Positions 35,298-44,445 of a stretch of DNA of 64,000 nucleotides are shown piece by piece. Location of the stretch: contig NZ_JAKEVY010000001.1 in assembly GCF_021491375.1 (NCBI RefSeq), positions 124,001 through 188,000 on the forward strand. Reading direction: 5' to 3'. The DNA is from Flavihumibacter fluminis (lineage in GTDB: Bacteria; Bacteroidota; Bacteroidia; Chitinophagales; Chitinophagaceae). The notes under the pieces were generated by a model. That model saw only the letters and a list, made by a program, of their open reading frames with translations, did no database searches and was not told the origin of the DNA. Each line of letters begins with the position of its first letter. The first letter of the stretch is position 1. The position numbers and the translations under genes were made by a program.

Positions 35298-36320
35298 ATG
35301 CAGTACCGGATAGCTGTTCTCGGATGTGGACATATTGGACGGAAACATGCTGCCCTGGCTGCGCGGTATGGCAAGCTGGTGGGAGTAGCTGATACAGACC
35401 AGGAGAAAGCGGGGGCTATTGCGAAACTGTACCAGGTTTCTGCCTATAGCAATCTAACGGAATTATTGGCTCAGGCTGAACCCGAAATCGTGGTTATCTG
35501 CACGCCGAATGGCTTGCACGCAGAACATAGTAAGGAAGCATTCAGAAGCAATGCGCATGTATTATGTGAAAAACCGATGGCACTCAACAGTAGAGACGCC
35601 ACCGAAATGATTCAAACCGCCAGATTGTTTAATAAAAAGCTATTTGTAGTTAAACAAAACAGGTTCAATCCGCCCGTTGCCTGGGTAAAGCAGGTACTGG
35701 ACCGGCAACAACTTGGTCGGTTGGTTGGCTTTCAGCTAAATGCTTTCTGGAATCGAAATCCTGCTTATTTCCGCCAGTCTGCCTGGCGGGGCAGTTTAAA
35801 CCTGGACGGCGGCCCGCTATTCACACAATTCAGTCATTTTGTAGATCTGCTCTATTGGTACCTGGGGCCAATGAAAGAAGTGGCATTTGCAACAGCTGAA
35901 AACCGGTTGCATCCTGACTGTATTGAATTTGAGGACCAGGGAATGGCTGTTCTTGAATTTGAATCTGGTATCAGGGGATCTATTCATTACAGCCTGAATG
36001 CTCATGGCAGAAATATGGAAGGTTCTATTACGCTTTTCGGGGAAAAGGGAACCGTAAAAATCGGAGGGTCTTATTTAAACGAAATAGGTTATTGCAATAT
36101 TGAAGGTGTTGAGGTGCCTGCATTTCCTATTTTGGAATCGAATCAATATGGAACTTACGAAGGGAGCAGCAGCCAGCATCACCTGGTTTATGAGGCCATG
36201 CTGAAAGCACTTGAAAACCCAGCCAATCGTTTTCTCGAACCCGAAGAAGCCTTGCAGTCGGTAGCTATCATTGAAGCCATTTATGCCAAAATGGGAAACC
36301 GGAGGAAGGAGCATGAATAA
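35298..36320 (+). CDS. Gfo/Idh/MocA family oxidoreductase (sugar dehydrogenase)
   Basis: This 340-residue NAD(P)-dependent dehydrogenase has the Rossmann motif AVLGCGHIGRKHA and the family motif EKPMALN. FVVKQNRFNPPV, RGSLNLDGGPLFTQFSHFVDLLYW and the catalytic-region His (QFSHFVD) resemble the WbpB/WlbA group that oxidises UDP-GlcNAcA, so a role in surface-sugar synthesis is likely but the substrate is not proven. The ATG at 35298 is chosen over an upstream in-frame start. A near-consensus -7 box (TATTTTTT) lies just upstream. The next gene, a glycosyltransferase, overlaps its stop by 8 bp. Confidence 0.82.
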   Translation: MQYRIAVLGCGHIGRKHAALAARYGKLVGVADTDQEKAGAIAKLYQVSAYSNLTELLAQAEPEIVVICTPNGLHAEHSKEAFRSNAHVLCEKPMALNSRDATEMIQTARLFNKKLFVVKQNRFNPPVAWVKQVLDRQQLGRLVGFQLNAFWNRNPAYFRQSAWRGSLNLDGGPLFTQFSHFVDLLYWYLGPMKEVAFATAENRLHPDCIEFEDQGMAVLEFESGIRGSIHYSLNAHGRNMEGSITLFGEKGTVKIGGSYLNEIGYCNIEGVEVPAFPILESNQYGTYEGSSSQHHLVYEAMLKALENPANRFLEPEEALQSVAIIEAIYAKMGNRRKEHE

Positions 36321-37398
36321 GCGCATCATTTTTACCGTTACCAACGACCTGAACTTTGACCAGCGTATGCAACGGATTGCCGGTTCACTGGCCGCAGCTG
36401 GTTATGAAGTTTGCCTGGTGGGTGTAAAGAAGAAAAACAGTCCGCCCTTGCTTGCCCTTCCCTTCCATCAAAAACGCATTCCTGTCTGGTTTGAGAAAGG
36501 CAAATTGTTTTACCTGGAATACATGCTGAAATTGTTATGCTGGTTATTGTTTCAGCGCGCTCAGGTGCTTTGCGCTATAGACCTGGATACTATTCTGCCT
36601 GTTTACCTGGTTTCAAAGCTGAAAAGAATTCCAAGAGTGTATGATGCACATGAACTGTTCTGTGAAATGAAGGAAGTGGTCAGTCGCCCGCTGATTTATA
36701 AAACCTGGAAAAAAATTGAAACTTTCTGCGTTCCCTGTTTTCGCATAGGCTATACCGTGAATGAACCCATTGCCCGTATATTCGAGCAGGAATATGGGGT
36801 GCGATATAGTGTCATCCGGAATGTACCCAAATTATCGGAAAGCCAATTTTTGTTGGAGAAAGAGCCCTTTTTGCTGTACCAGGGGGCGGTAAATGAAGGT
36901 CGGCTATTTGAAGTACTGATACCCGCAATGCAGTATGTACAACTGCCCTTGCACATCTATGGCGATGGAAATTTCCTGGATCAAACCAGTGAGCTAATCA
37001 GACGGTACCGCCTGGAGGACAGGGTCTTTCTCAAAGGCAAACTTGCTCCCTCCGAATTAAAAGTTATTACCGCCAGGGCTAGCCTGGGATTTACTCTTTT
37101 TGAAAACCAGGGACTCAGTAATTATTATTCCCTGGCCAACCGGTTTTTTGATTATGTGCATGCAGCTACTCCGCAGGTGGCTGTTGATTTTCCGGTTTAT
37201 CATCAACTAAACAGGGATTTTCCGGTGGCGGTACTGATCAATACCACAGATCCGGCTGAATTGGCTGCTGCCATAAACAATTTGCTTGAAGATGGGTTAC
37301 TATATAAGCAACTGCAAGAAAACTGCCTGAAAATGCGCCAGGAATGGAACTGGGAGAAGGAAGAAAAAGCATTACTGGCTATTTATCAATCAATATAG
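36313..37398 (+). CDS. Glycosyltransferase, GT4-like
   Basis: This 361-residue protein has a GT-B layout. The N-terminal half begins IIFTVTNDLNFDQRMQRIAGSLAAAGYEVCLVG and includes the AIDLDTILPVY and VYDAHELF segments common in Bacteroidota GT4 proteins; the C-terminal half carries the donor-site region FLLYQGAVNEGR and GFTLFENQGLSNYYSLANRFFDY. The sugar and acceptor are unknown. The ATG at 36313 overlaps the dehydrogenase stop codon, so translation is likely coupled. Confidence 0.85.
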   Translation: MNKRIIFTVTNDLNFDQRMQRIAGSLAAAGYEVCLVGVKKKNSPPLLALPFHQKRIPVWFEKGKLFYLEYMLKLLCWLLFQRAQVLCAIDLDTILPVYLVSKLKRIPRVYDAHELFCEMKEVVSRPLIYKTWKKIETFCVPCFRIGYTVNEPIARIFEQEYGVRYSVIRNVPKLSESQFLLEKEPFLLYQGAVNEGRLFEVLIPAMQYVQLPLHIYGDGNFLDQTSELIRRYRLEDRVFLKGKLAPSELKVITARASLGFTLFENQGLSNYYSLANRFFDYVHAATPQVAVDFPVYHQLNRDFPVAVLINTTDPAELAAAINNLLEDGLLYKQLQENCLKMRQEWNWEKEEKALLAIYQSI

Positions 37399-37405
37399 AG
37401 TCCTG

Positions 37406-38533
37406 GTGTCAGAAGGAAAGACCATACATATCGTTAGTCATGACGTACCCTATCCCCTGGATTATGGTGGCGTGCTGGATATTTTTTCAACCATCCAGGC
37501 CCTGCATGAACAGGGAGTGCAAATCATCCTGCATTGTTTTGAATATGGCAGGGGTGCGCAACCCATTCTGAATTCGTATTGTAAGGAAGTTCATTATTAC
37601 AAACGACTGGAAGGCCACAAGGGATTCTGTTTTCATCTTCCCTATATTGTATGCTCAAGAAGCAGTGAGGAATTGCTGGACAGGCTTAGTCAGGATAACC
37701 ATCCGATCTTGCTGGAGGGCATTCATTGTTCAGCCTTATTGGACGATGCCCGATTCGAGCATCGTAAAATCATTCTCCGGTTATTTAATGTAGAAACAAC
37801 TTATTATAAGGAACTATCCCGCCACGAACGTTCCTTTTTCAAGCGAATTTATTTCTGGAATGAAAGCCGGCTGCTTTCTAAACAGGAAAGGAAAGTAGCT
37901 GCTTCCTGGCCTGTTCTCACTTTGTCAGAACGCGATCAGGAACATTACAATAAAGAGTTTCATGGAAAATGGGTGCATTACCTGCCAGTTTTTCATCCTT
38001 TCAGTGAAGTGAAGTCTGCGGAGGGCGTCGGTTCGTTTTGCCTGTATCATGGCAATCTGAGTGTGGCAGAAAATGAAAAAGCTGCGATCTGGCTACTTAC
38101 AGAGGTATTTGACAAATTGAAAATCCCGTTTGTAGTTGCCGGCAAAAATCCATCTTCCAGGTTACAGCGGATCGCTCATCAGAACACGCATACCTGCCTG
38201 GTTGCGAATCCTGAAGAAAGAGAATTACAGGATTTGATTGGAAAGGCACAAATTAATATTCTACCCTCCTTTAATAAAACTGGAGTTAAACTGAAACTGT
38301 TGAATGCCCTGTATAATGGACGGCATTGTATTGTAAACCAGACAGCTGTGGAGGGAAGTCCGTTAGCCCCGCTTTGTCATATTGCTGAAACTGCTACCGC
38401 AATGCAGCGAATTGTGCAACAATTATATCATCTGCCATTCGGGGAGGAAGAAATTCGCCTTCGTAAGAATTTGCTGCAACAGCATTTCGATACAGCAACC
38501 AATGCAAAAGCGCTTATAGCATATTTATCGTAG
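37406..38533 (+). CDS. Glycosyltransferase family protein
   Basis: This 375-residue protein starts with GTG at 37406, 7 bp after the previous gene. The N-terminus (IHIVSHDVPYPLDYGGVLDI) is typical of GT4 enzymes that recognise the acceptor, and the C-terminal half holds a donor site (FCLYHGNLSVAENEKAAIWLL, then INILPSFNKTGVKLKLLNALYNGRHCIVN). Together with the two preceding genes it forms a three-gene glycan module. Its 3' end overlaps the convergent ftsE gene by 20 bp. Confidence 0.82.
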   Translation: MSEGKTIHIVSHDVPYPLDYGGVLDIFSTIQALHEQGVQIILHCFEYGRGAQPILNSYCKEVHYYKRLEGHKGFCFHLPYIVCSRSSEELLDRLSQDNHPILLEGIHCSALLDDARFEHRKIILRLFNVETTYYKELSRHERSFFKRIYFWNESRLLSKQERKVAASWPVLTLSERDQEHYNKEFHGKWVHYLPVFHPFSEVKSAEGVGSFCLYHGNLSVAENEKAAIWLLTEVFDKLKIPFVVAGKNPSSRLQRIAHQNTHTCLVANPEERELQDLIGKAQINILPSFNKTGVKLKLLNALYNGRHCIVNQTAVEGSPLAPLCHIAETATAMQRIVQQLYHLPFGEEEIRLRKNLLQQHFDTATNAKALIAYLS

Positions 38534-39203
38534 CGTTATCCTCAACTCTGCCTTTTTCTGTTCTCAATGTTCTTGCCGGGTACTTCTGGATAACCGGGTA
38601 ATCGTGTGTTGCCATCACTACCGCTGCACCATAATCACGGCTGATATGAAACAGCAACTGCATGATTTCATCAGAGGTTTCAGGATCCAGGTTACCTGTA
38701 GGTTCGTCGGCAAGTATAAGCTTGGGTGAATTCAATAAGGCGCGTGCGATATCAACCCGCTGCTGCTCTCCGCCCGACATTTCAAACGGGTACTTAAACC
38801 CTTTTGATTTCAGGCCAACTTTGTCGAGCACATCCGCGATTTTTTCATCCATCAGTTGCTCATCTTTCCAGCCGGTTGCGCGCAGCACAAATTTGAGGTT
38901 GTTGTTTACATTTCTGTCGGTCAGCAATTGAAAATCCTGGAATACAACTCCGAGGTTACGGCGCAGGAAAGGAACTTTTTTCCAATCCATTTCCTTGAGA
39001 TTGAAACCTACCACCTGGCCCTCTCCTTCTTTCAAAGGCAGGTCGCCATAGAGGGTTTTTAACAAACTGGATTTACCTGTTCCCGTTTTACCAACCAGGT
39101 ATACAAACTCACCCCTGTTGATGGTGATATTAACATCCTGAAGAATGAGATTACTGCCCTGGTATATATTCGCGTTTCTGAGTTCGATTATCTTTTCTGC
39201 CAT
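38514..39203 (-). CDS. ftsE: Cell-division ABC ATPase FtsE-like
   Basis: This 229-residue ABC ATPase has Walker [11 protein letters not shown]-loop FQDFQLL, signature [16 protein letters not shown], Walker [13 protein letters not shown] and the switch His in ATHDYPV. The opening and overall length match FtsE, which works with FtsX in regulating septal peptidoglycan hydrolases. ftsX is not adjacent, so another permease partner is possible. The upstream frame is open to 39257, but the promoter box at 39227-39234 favours the ATG at 39201-39203. Confidence 0.82.
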   Translation of the reverse strand: MAEKIIELRNANIYQGSNLILQDVNITINRGEFVYLVGKTGTGKSSLLKTLYGDLPLKEGEGQVVGFNLKEMDWKKVPFLRRNLGVVFQDFQLLTDRNVNNNLKFVLRATGWKDEQLMDEKIADVLDKVGLKSKGFKYPFEMSGGEQQRVDIARALLNSPKLILADEPTGNLDPETSDEIMQLLFHISRDYGAAVVMATHDYPVIQKYPARTLRTEKGRVEDNATINML

Positions 39204-39226
39204 AGCTGGTACCTGATTGATACGGG

Positions 39227-39234
39227 CAAATGTA
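39227..39234 (-). promoter_or_regulatory. ftsE promoter -7 box (TACATTTG)
   Basis: It fits TAnnTTTG on the minus strand, in the 46-bp gap after cysN. It suggests that ftsE is transcribed apart from the sulfate operon. Confidence 0.6.
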
Positions 39235-39249
39235 ACGGTAAATGATAAG

Positions 39250-40497
39250 TTAACCAATAAAGCCCACCCCTACCGTACTGTTGGAGCCCTCATCTATCAG
39301 GATAAAACTACCATTCCGTTTGTTAGCGGCATAGGTGTCCGCATTTACCGGTTTGGCAGTTTTCAGGGAGATATAACCAATTTCATTTAGTCCGATTTCT
39401 TCCACATCATCAATGGTCTTATAATCGAGTACATTGATACTGGCATAGAGGTTGGTGATTTTTGCTTTCACCCGATTGCTTCCATGCTGTAACAGGTAAG
39501 TCTTGCCTGCTTTAAGCGGCGTATGATCCAGCCAGCAAACCTGGGCGGAGATTTCTTTAAGAGCAGCCGGTTGTTCTGATTTTTTTACAATCATATCACC
39601 GCGACTGATATCAATTTCATCTTTCAATGTGATAACTACCGAATCACCGGATTCAGCCTGATTGAGTGACTCTTCAAACTTGTAAATATCCTCAATAACA
39701 GATTCCTGCAGGGAGGGCAATGCTACAACAGTATCGCCTTTAGACAGCGTGCCACTGCTGAGTTTGCCAGCGAATCCCCTGAAATCATGCCATTGATCTG
39801 ACTTTGGACGGATCACATACTGCACCGGGAAGCGGGCCGGAAGCTGGTTCTGGCTTGCATGCCAGTCGATACCTTCCATGAACTCCAGCAAAGATGGACC
39901 ATCATACCAGTCGAGTTGTGAAGAGCGGGTAGATATATTATCGCCATACAGGGAAGATGCAGGAATAAACTGCAGGCTTTGTTCCTTGTAGTTTGCTTTT
40001 TCAAAGAGTTCTTCAAACTGCTGGCGAATCTGATTGAAAGGTTCTTCCGCGTAATTCACCAGGTCCATTTTATTGACGCAAACCACTACATAGGGTATAC
40101 GCAATAACTGGGTGATATAGAAATGCCGATGGGTTTGTTCCACAATACCATTTCGGGCATCAATCAAAATAATGGCTACCTGTGCATTACTGGCACCGGT
40201 GATCATATTGCGGGTATATTCAAAATGGCCCGGTGTATCAGCTATGATATATTTGCGCGTAGGCGTTGAAAAATAAATATGGGCTACATCAATGGTGATG
40301 CCTTGTTCTCTTTCAGCGATGAGTCCATCTGTTAAAAGAGAAAGATCTGTATAGTCCACTCCTCTCCTCTTACTTGCTCTTTCGATTGCTTCCAGTTTAT
40401 CCGCGGTAATGCTGTTGGTTTCATACAGCAGTCTTCCAATCAGGGTGCTTTTCCCATCATCCACACTACCAGCTGTTGCAATTCTTACGATATCCAT
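39250..40497 (-). CDS. cysN: Sulfate adenylyltransferase large subunit (GTPase)
   Basis: CysN with CysD makes adenosine 5'-phosphosulfate (APS) from sulfate and ATP, driven by GTP hydrolysis. The 415-residue protein has P-loop ATAGSVDDGKST, switch II DTPGHFEYTRNM and NKMD (VCVNKMDLV), followed by two beta-barrel domains. There is no APS-kinase (CysC) domain at the C-terminus. It is the last gene of the operon, 17 bp after the TSUP fusion gene. Confidence 0.96.
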   Translation of the reverse strand: MDIVRIATAGSVDDGKSTLIGRLLYETNSITADKLEAIERASKRRGVDYTDLSLLTDGLIAEREQGITIDVAHIYFSTPTRKYIIADTPGHFEYTRNMITGASNAQVAIILIDARNGIVEQTHRHFYITQLLRIPYVVVCVNKMDLVNYAEEPFNQIRQQFEELFEKANYKEQSLQFIPASSLYGDNISTRSSQLDWYDGPSLLEFMEGIDWHASQNQLPARFPVQYVIRPKSDQWHDFRGFAGKLSSGTLSKGDTVVALPSLQESVIEDIYKFEESLNQAESGDSVVITLKDEIDISRGDMIVKKSEQPAALKEISAQVCWLDHTPLKAGKTYLLQHGSNRVKAKITNLYASINVLDYKTIDDVEEIGLNEIGYISLKTAKPVNADTYAANKRNGSFILIDEGSNSTVGVGFIG

Positions 40498-40514
40498 ACA
40501 AGAAACATTAAATA

Positions 40515-42002
40515 TTAAACAAATGATTTTATGATTAAACGAATACTCCAGATCATAACGATGATGCCTACCCCAATCATCATGGTTTTGGCGGGCAGTT
40601 TACCTGCGAGCCTGGCTGAAATGGGGGCAGCAATAACACCTCCGATTATCAGTCCTGCTACTACCGGCCAGTGTCCCAACCCTGCTGTAAAAAAGAAGGT
40701 TGCAGCACTAGCCATGGTTATAAAAAATTCAGTCAGACTTACCGTACCAATGGTATACCTCGGACTTTTTCCTTTTGAAATCAGGGTACTGGTTACGATA
40801 GGACCCCAACCGCCACCTCCAAACGAATCAAGAAAACCACCACACCATGCCAGCCAGCCTACCCGCTTGATTTTTTTATTGGGAGTTGAATTCTGAAATG
40901 CCCGGCTGAATATTTTAAATCCAAGGAACATAGCGTAAAGCGCGATGATGGGCATCAGCCAATCGCCGGCTGTTTCTCCCAGGAAAACCAGCATGGCAGC
41001 TCCCAGGATAGCACCCAACACGCCCGGAATCACGAGGTGCTTGAATAATTTTTTGTTCACATTACCAAAGCGATAATGACTGTATCCACTTACCCCGGCT
41101 GAAAATATTTCTGAGGTATGGATAGCTGCACTCACTGAAACAGGATTAACCCCGGCGGTGATTAAACAGGTGGCAGAAGTAACACCATATCCCATGCCCA
41201 GTAAGCCATCCACCAGTTGTGCAAGAAAACCAGCCAGCATGAAATACAGGAAATTCTGATTGATATATTCCCTGGTACTTGCCCAGATTTCAGGCAAGGG
41301 AGGAAGCGGTATGGAGGACAGGATCAGATGTCCAACAATCATTGCAGCAAACAGGATGATCAGTTTGGTTGCAATGGATTTCCATTTTTTTTCTTCGTTA
41401 ATTTTTCTGGGTTGCGTATCATCTACAAGTACCCGGGTGATATCATTGAGCTGTTTTACCTTCTCGGAAAAATTCCCGTTCATACGGGACCTAAGCACCT
41501 GCATATTGTCCAAAACCTGGTCCATTTCAGACGGGATGGCATCATTCAACAATTCTTTCAGGCGCTTGGCTACGGTAGGTGATTTACCATTGGTGCTGAT
41601 AGCGATTTTCAGGTCTCCCTTATTAACAATGCTGCCCAGGTAAAAATCACAGAGATCCGGTGTGTCGGCGATATTGGCCAGAATACCTTTTGCTGCTGCC
41701 GCTTCTTTCACTGCGGCATTCAGGATTTTGTCATTGGTAGCTGCAATCACCAGATCCTGCCCGTCGAGATCAGATTGCTCAAATAGTTTTTCAACGAGCT
41801 GCAATTTTTCGAAGCTGCCTTGCAATTCTTTAATAGCCGGACTGATCTCTCTTCCCACCAGTTTAATGCTGGCATTGGGACAGGATTTCAGCAGGGAATT
41901 GAGTTTTTCCTCACCCACATAACCGCCTCCCACAACCAACACCTGTAGCTGGTCGAGTTTTAGAAAGACTGGATATAAATTATTAACTGCTGTGGGTGTC
42001 AT
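40515..42002 (-). CDS. Fusion: Met8/CysG-like siroheme synthase domain + TSUP sulfate/sulfite transporter
   Basis: The 495-residue protein joins two functions. Residues about 10-155 are a precorrin-2 dehydrogenase/sirohydrochlorin ferrochelatase domain: Rossmann motif VVGGGYVGEEK, VIAATND, and the expected catalytic Asp113 in NIADTPDLCDF, then STNGKSP. A helical part (156-205) follows. Residues about 210-495 are a TauE/SafE (TSUP) permease with about eight membrane helices (GFLAQLVDGLLGMGYGVTSA, GGFLDSFGGGGWGPIVTSTL). In this operon the permease most likely imports sulfate, and the soluble domain would finish siroheme from CobA's product for CysI. It overlaps the DUF2490 gene by 4 bp. Confidence 0.9.
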   Translation of the reverse strand: MTPTAVNNLYPVFLKLDQLQVLVVGGGYVGEEKLNSLLKSCPNASIKLVGREISPAIKELQGSFEKLQLVEKLFEQSDLDGQDLVIAATNDKILNAAVKEAAAAKGILANIADTPDLCDFYLGSIVNKGDLKIAISTNGKSPTVAKRLKELLNDAIPSEMDQVLDNMQVLRSRMNGNFSEKVKQLNDITRVLVDDTQPRKINEEKKWKSIATKLIILFAAMIVGHLILSSIPLPPLPEIWASTREYINQNFLYFMLAGFLAQLVDGLLGMGYGVTSATCLITAGVNPVSVSAAIHTSEIFSAGVSGYSHYRFGNVNKKLFKHLVIPGVLGAILGAAMLVFLGETAGDWLMPIIALYAMFLGFKIFSRAFQNSTPNKKIKRVGWLAWCGGFLDSFGGGGWGPIVTSTLISKGKSPRYTIGTVSLTEFFITMASAATFFFTAGLGHWPVVAGLIIGGVIAAPISARLAGKLPAKTMMIGVGIIVMIWSIRLIIKSFV

Positions 42003-42775
42003 TTTCCTTTAGCTTTTTTATAACCGTTTACCTGAACATACAGGTTTGCCTGTAAGCCGGTATTGTGAAGAAAAATTGATTGGTTGTTTTGCTTCCTCTG
42101 GAGCTGCTGGTGGATATGAATTACACCTGCTTCCAGCTGACAGTTTTTGGAAAAATGATATCCCGCCAGTACTCCGACGCGATTCTGATCATAACGGTTG
42201 GTTGGCACATTTTTACCAAATGCTACCATGATTTCATCATATACCTGCAGGTAAGGATAACTGGCCTGGCCGCTTTTCCAGGTAATCGGTACCTGTGCTT
42301 TTATCTGGTATCGAACCCTGTTCGCATACTGATAACTGTTGGTCCTTTCCAGCCAGCGCTGTTCAGTCATTACCCGGTGACGGATGTCTAAACGACTCAG
42401 CTGGTGACGAAAGGCGGCCATCTGGTAGGTTCTGTGTTCATTGGTGAACAGCCCTTCTGAATTGAAAGGGAAATCTCCATATGGCCGGTTTTCAACCCAT
42501 GCATAGCCTGCTCTGAAATGCCATTTGATATTGGGTTTGAAATTGACACCGGTTCTGACCAGACGCTGAAAGAGCGAGCCCGTAAAAGGTGCGTAACGCT
42601 GGTTATAATCCAAATGCAAGCCCCATCGCTTTCCAATATTGGTAGTAGTATTGAGCTGATACCATCCAATGGAATTATGGTCATGCAAGCCACTTGTTTG
42701 GGCTGAGCTCACCGAGGGGGACAATATGTAACTTATAGTGGCCAGTGTTGCCAGTTTTTGGGTGAAAGAAAGCAT
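41999..42775 (-). CDS. DUF2490 domain-containing outer-membrane-type protein, 258 aa
   Basis: A signal peptide (about 1-25, ending SSAQ) is followed by a beta-rich protein with alternating aromatic strands (WGLHLDYNQRYAPF, WHFRAGYAWVENRPY, HRVMTEQRWLERTNSYQYANRVRYQI), as in the DUF2490 beta-barrel family (PF10677). It is probably in the outer membrane. No function is known; its place inside the sulfate operon (18 bp after cysD, 4-bp overlap with the TSUP fusion) suggests a role in passage of sulfate or a sulfonate across the outer membrane, which is inference only. Confidence 0.8.
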   Translation of the reverse strand: MLSFTQKLATLATISYILSPSVSSAQTSGLHDHNSIGWYQLNTTTNIGKRWGLHLDYNQRYAPFTGSLFQRLVRTGVNFKPNIKWHFRAGYAWVENRPYGDFPFNSEGLFTNEHRTYQMAAFRHQLSRLDIRHRVMTEQRWLERTNSYQYANRVRYQIKAQVPITWKSGQASYPYLQVYDEIMVAFGKNVPTNRYDQNRVGVLAGYHFSKNCQLEAGVIHIHQQLQRKQNNQSIFLHNTGLQANLYVQVNGYKKAKGK

Positions 42776-42793
42776 ATCCGTTTCGAAGCCTCC

Positions 42794-43705
42794 TTAAAAA
42801 TATCCTTCTTTTTTACGCTGTTCCATAGCAGCTTCACTTCTTTTGTCATCCATGCGCGCACCGCGTTCAGAGATCTTAGCAGAGAGAATTTCCCGGATGA
42901 TATCATCAATTTCATTTGCGGTGGAAGCAACAGCAGCTGTGCAGGTCATATCTCCTACAGTTCTGAATCGTACTATTTCTTCAAATGGAACTTCATCTTC
43001 GCTGGTGTTCAGGAAATCCGAATAAGGCCAGATCATGCCATCCCTTTCAATTACCTGGCGCTTGTGCGTGTAGTATATAGAGGGTATTGCCATGTTCTCT
43101 TCCTTGATATAGGTCCAAACATCGAGCTCGGTCCAGTTGGAGATGGGGAATACACGAACATTCTCTCCAATATTGATTTTGCCATTGAGCATTTCAAACA
43201 ATTCCGGGCGCTGTTTTTTCGGATCCCATTGACCGAAATCATCCCGTACGGAGAAGATTCTTTCCTTGGCACGGGCTTTCTCCTCATCTCTCCTGGCACC
43301 ACCGATACAGGCATCAAATTTGAACTCCTCGATCGCATCCAGGAGCGTTACTGTTTGAAGCACATTACGGCTGGCATATTTGCCGGTTTCTTCCTTCACT
43401 TTACCTGCATCAATGCTGTCCTGCACATACCGAACAATGAGTTCAGCACCTGTTTCACGCACGAGCCAGTCGCGGAATTCAATTGTTTCCGGAAAATTGT
43501 GCCCTGTATCCACATGCAATAGCGGAAATGGTATTTTTCCGGGCCAGAATGCTTTCTGTGCGAGGCGAACCAGGGTAATGGAATCCTTTCCTCCACTGAA
43601 TAACAATGCCGGTCTTTCAAATTGGGCAGCTACTTCCCGCATGATATAAATACTCTCGTCCTCTAACATTCTCGGAAAGGCGGGTATGATACTGTTGGCT
43701 GACAT
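42794..43705 (-). CDS. cysD: Sulfate adenylyltransferase small subunit (ATP pyrophosphatase)
   Basis: CysD carries the adenylyl-transfer site of ATP sulfurylase. The 304-residue protein has the PP-loop LFSGGKDSITL, CIGGARRDEEKARAKERIFS and the C-terminal RFRTVGDMTCTAAVAS motif. The frame is open 30 codons further upstream into the gap after cysH; the ATG at 43703-43705 fits the family start. The gap to cysH is 23 bp. Confidence 0.96.
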   Translation of the reverse strand: MSANSIIPAFPRMLEDESIYIMREVAAQFERPALLFSGGKDSITLVRLAQKAFWPGKIPFPLLHVDTGHNFPETIEFRDWLVRETGAELIVRYVQDSIDAGKVKEETGKYASRNVLQTVTLLDAIEEFKFDACIGGARRDEEKARAKERIFSVRDDFGQWDPKKQRPELFEMLNGKINIGENVRVFPISNWTELDVWTYIKEENMAIPSIYYTHKRQVIERDGMIWPYSDFLNTSEDEVPFEEIVRFRTVGDMTCTAAVASTANEIDDIIREILSAKISERGARMDDKRSEAAMEQRKKEGYF

Positions 43706-43728
43706 AGTTGTTCTGCTTTTCTTTCTGT

Positions 43729-44439
43729 TTAATTCAATTTTATACTGGTTTCCTGGTGCAATCCACATTCTTTCTTGGAAGCTTCCCACCACCATCTGCC
43801 GGCGCGGATATCTTCTCCCGGTTCAACGGCCCTGGTACAGGGCGCACAACCGATACTCAGAAATCCTTTATCGTGCAGTGAATTGTAGGGAATGTTTTCC
43901 TGTTTTATGAAGTCCAGTAATTGGTCGTAGGACCAATCCAGCAATGGATGTATTTTGATCAACTGGTGAGCGGCATCCCATTCTGCAAATGGCAGGTTGG
44001 CGCGGTTTTCACTTTGATCGGCGCGCAAACCGGTAACCCAAACCCTGGCTCCTTTGAGCGCACGGTTCAGTGGTTCCACTTTTCGGATGAAGCAACATTC
44101 TTTCCGGTTTTCAACAGATTCGTAAAAACTGTTTGGACCTTTTTCGGTGAGCAATTGCTCAACAGCAGCTGCCTGCGGAAAAAATGCCTGGATGCGCACT
44201 TTGTATCGTGCGATGGTTTTATCCAGCAGGTCGTAGGTTTCCTGGAAGAGCCTGCCAGTATCCAGTGTAAACAACTGAATAGGCAAAGACTGCCGGGCGA
44301 TCAGGTGGGTAATCACCTGGTCTTCCTGCCCCAGGGAGGTTGAAAATACCATCCCCTCCGGAAACTGCGCACTCATCCACTTCAAACGTTCTGCGGCACT
44401 GAGTGAAGCCAGTTGTTCATTTATTTGCTGTACATCCAT
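43729..44439 (-). CDS. cysH: Adenylyl-sulfate reductase, thioredoxin-dependent ([4Fe-4S] type)
   Basis: This 236-residue PAPS/APS reductase family member reduces activated sulfate to sulfite. It has FSTSLGQEDQV (phosphosulfate-binding), LDTGRLFQETY and the catalytic C-terminal ECGLH (Cys225). Unlike E. coli CysH it also has Cys115-Cys116 (KECCFIRK) and Cys198-x-x-Cys201 (GCAPCTRA), the cysteines that bind a [4Fe-4S] cluster in APS reductases. With no cysC in the operon, APS is the expected substrate. Confidence 0.93.
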   Translation of the reverse strand: MDVQQINEQLASLSAAERLKWMSAQFPEGMVFSTSLGQEDQVITHLIARQSLPIQLFTLDTGRLFQETYDLLDKTIARYKVRIQAFFPQAAAVEQLLTEKGPNSFYESVENRKECCFIRKVEPLNRALKGARVWVTGLRADQSENRANLPFAEWDAAHQLIKIHPLLDWSYDQLLDFIKQENIPYNSLHDKGFLSIGCAPCTRAVEPGEDIRAGRWWWEASKKECGLHQETSIKLN

Positions 44440-44445
44440 GAGTTC

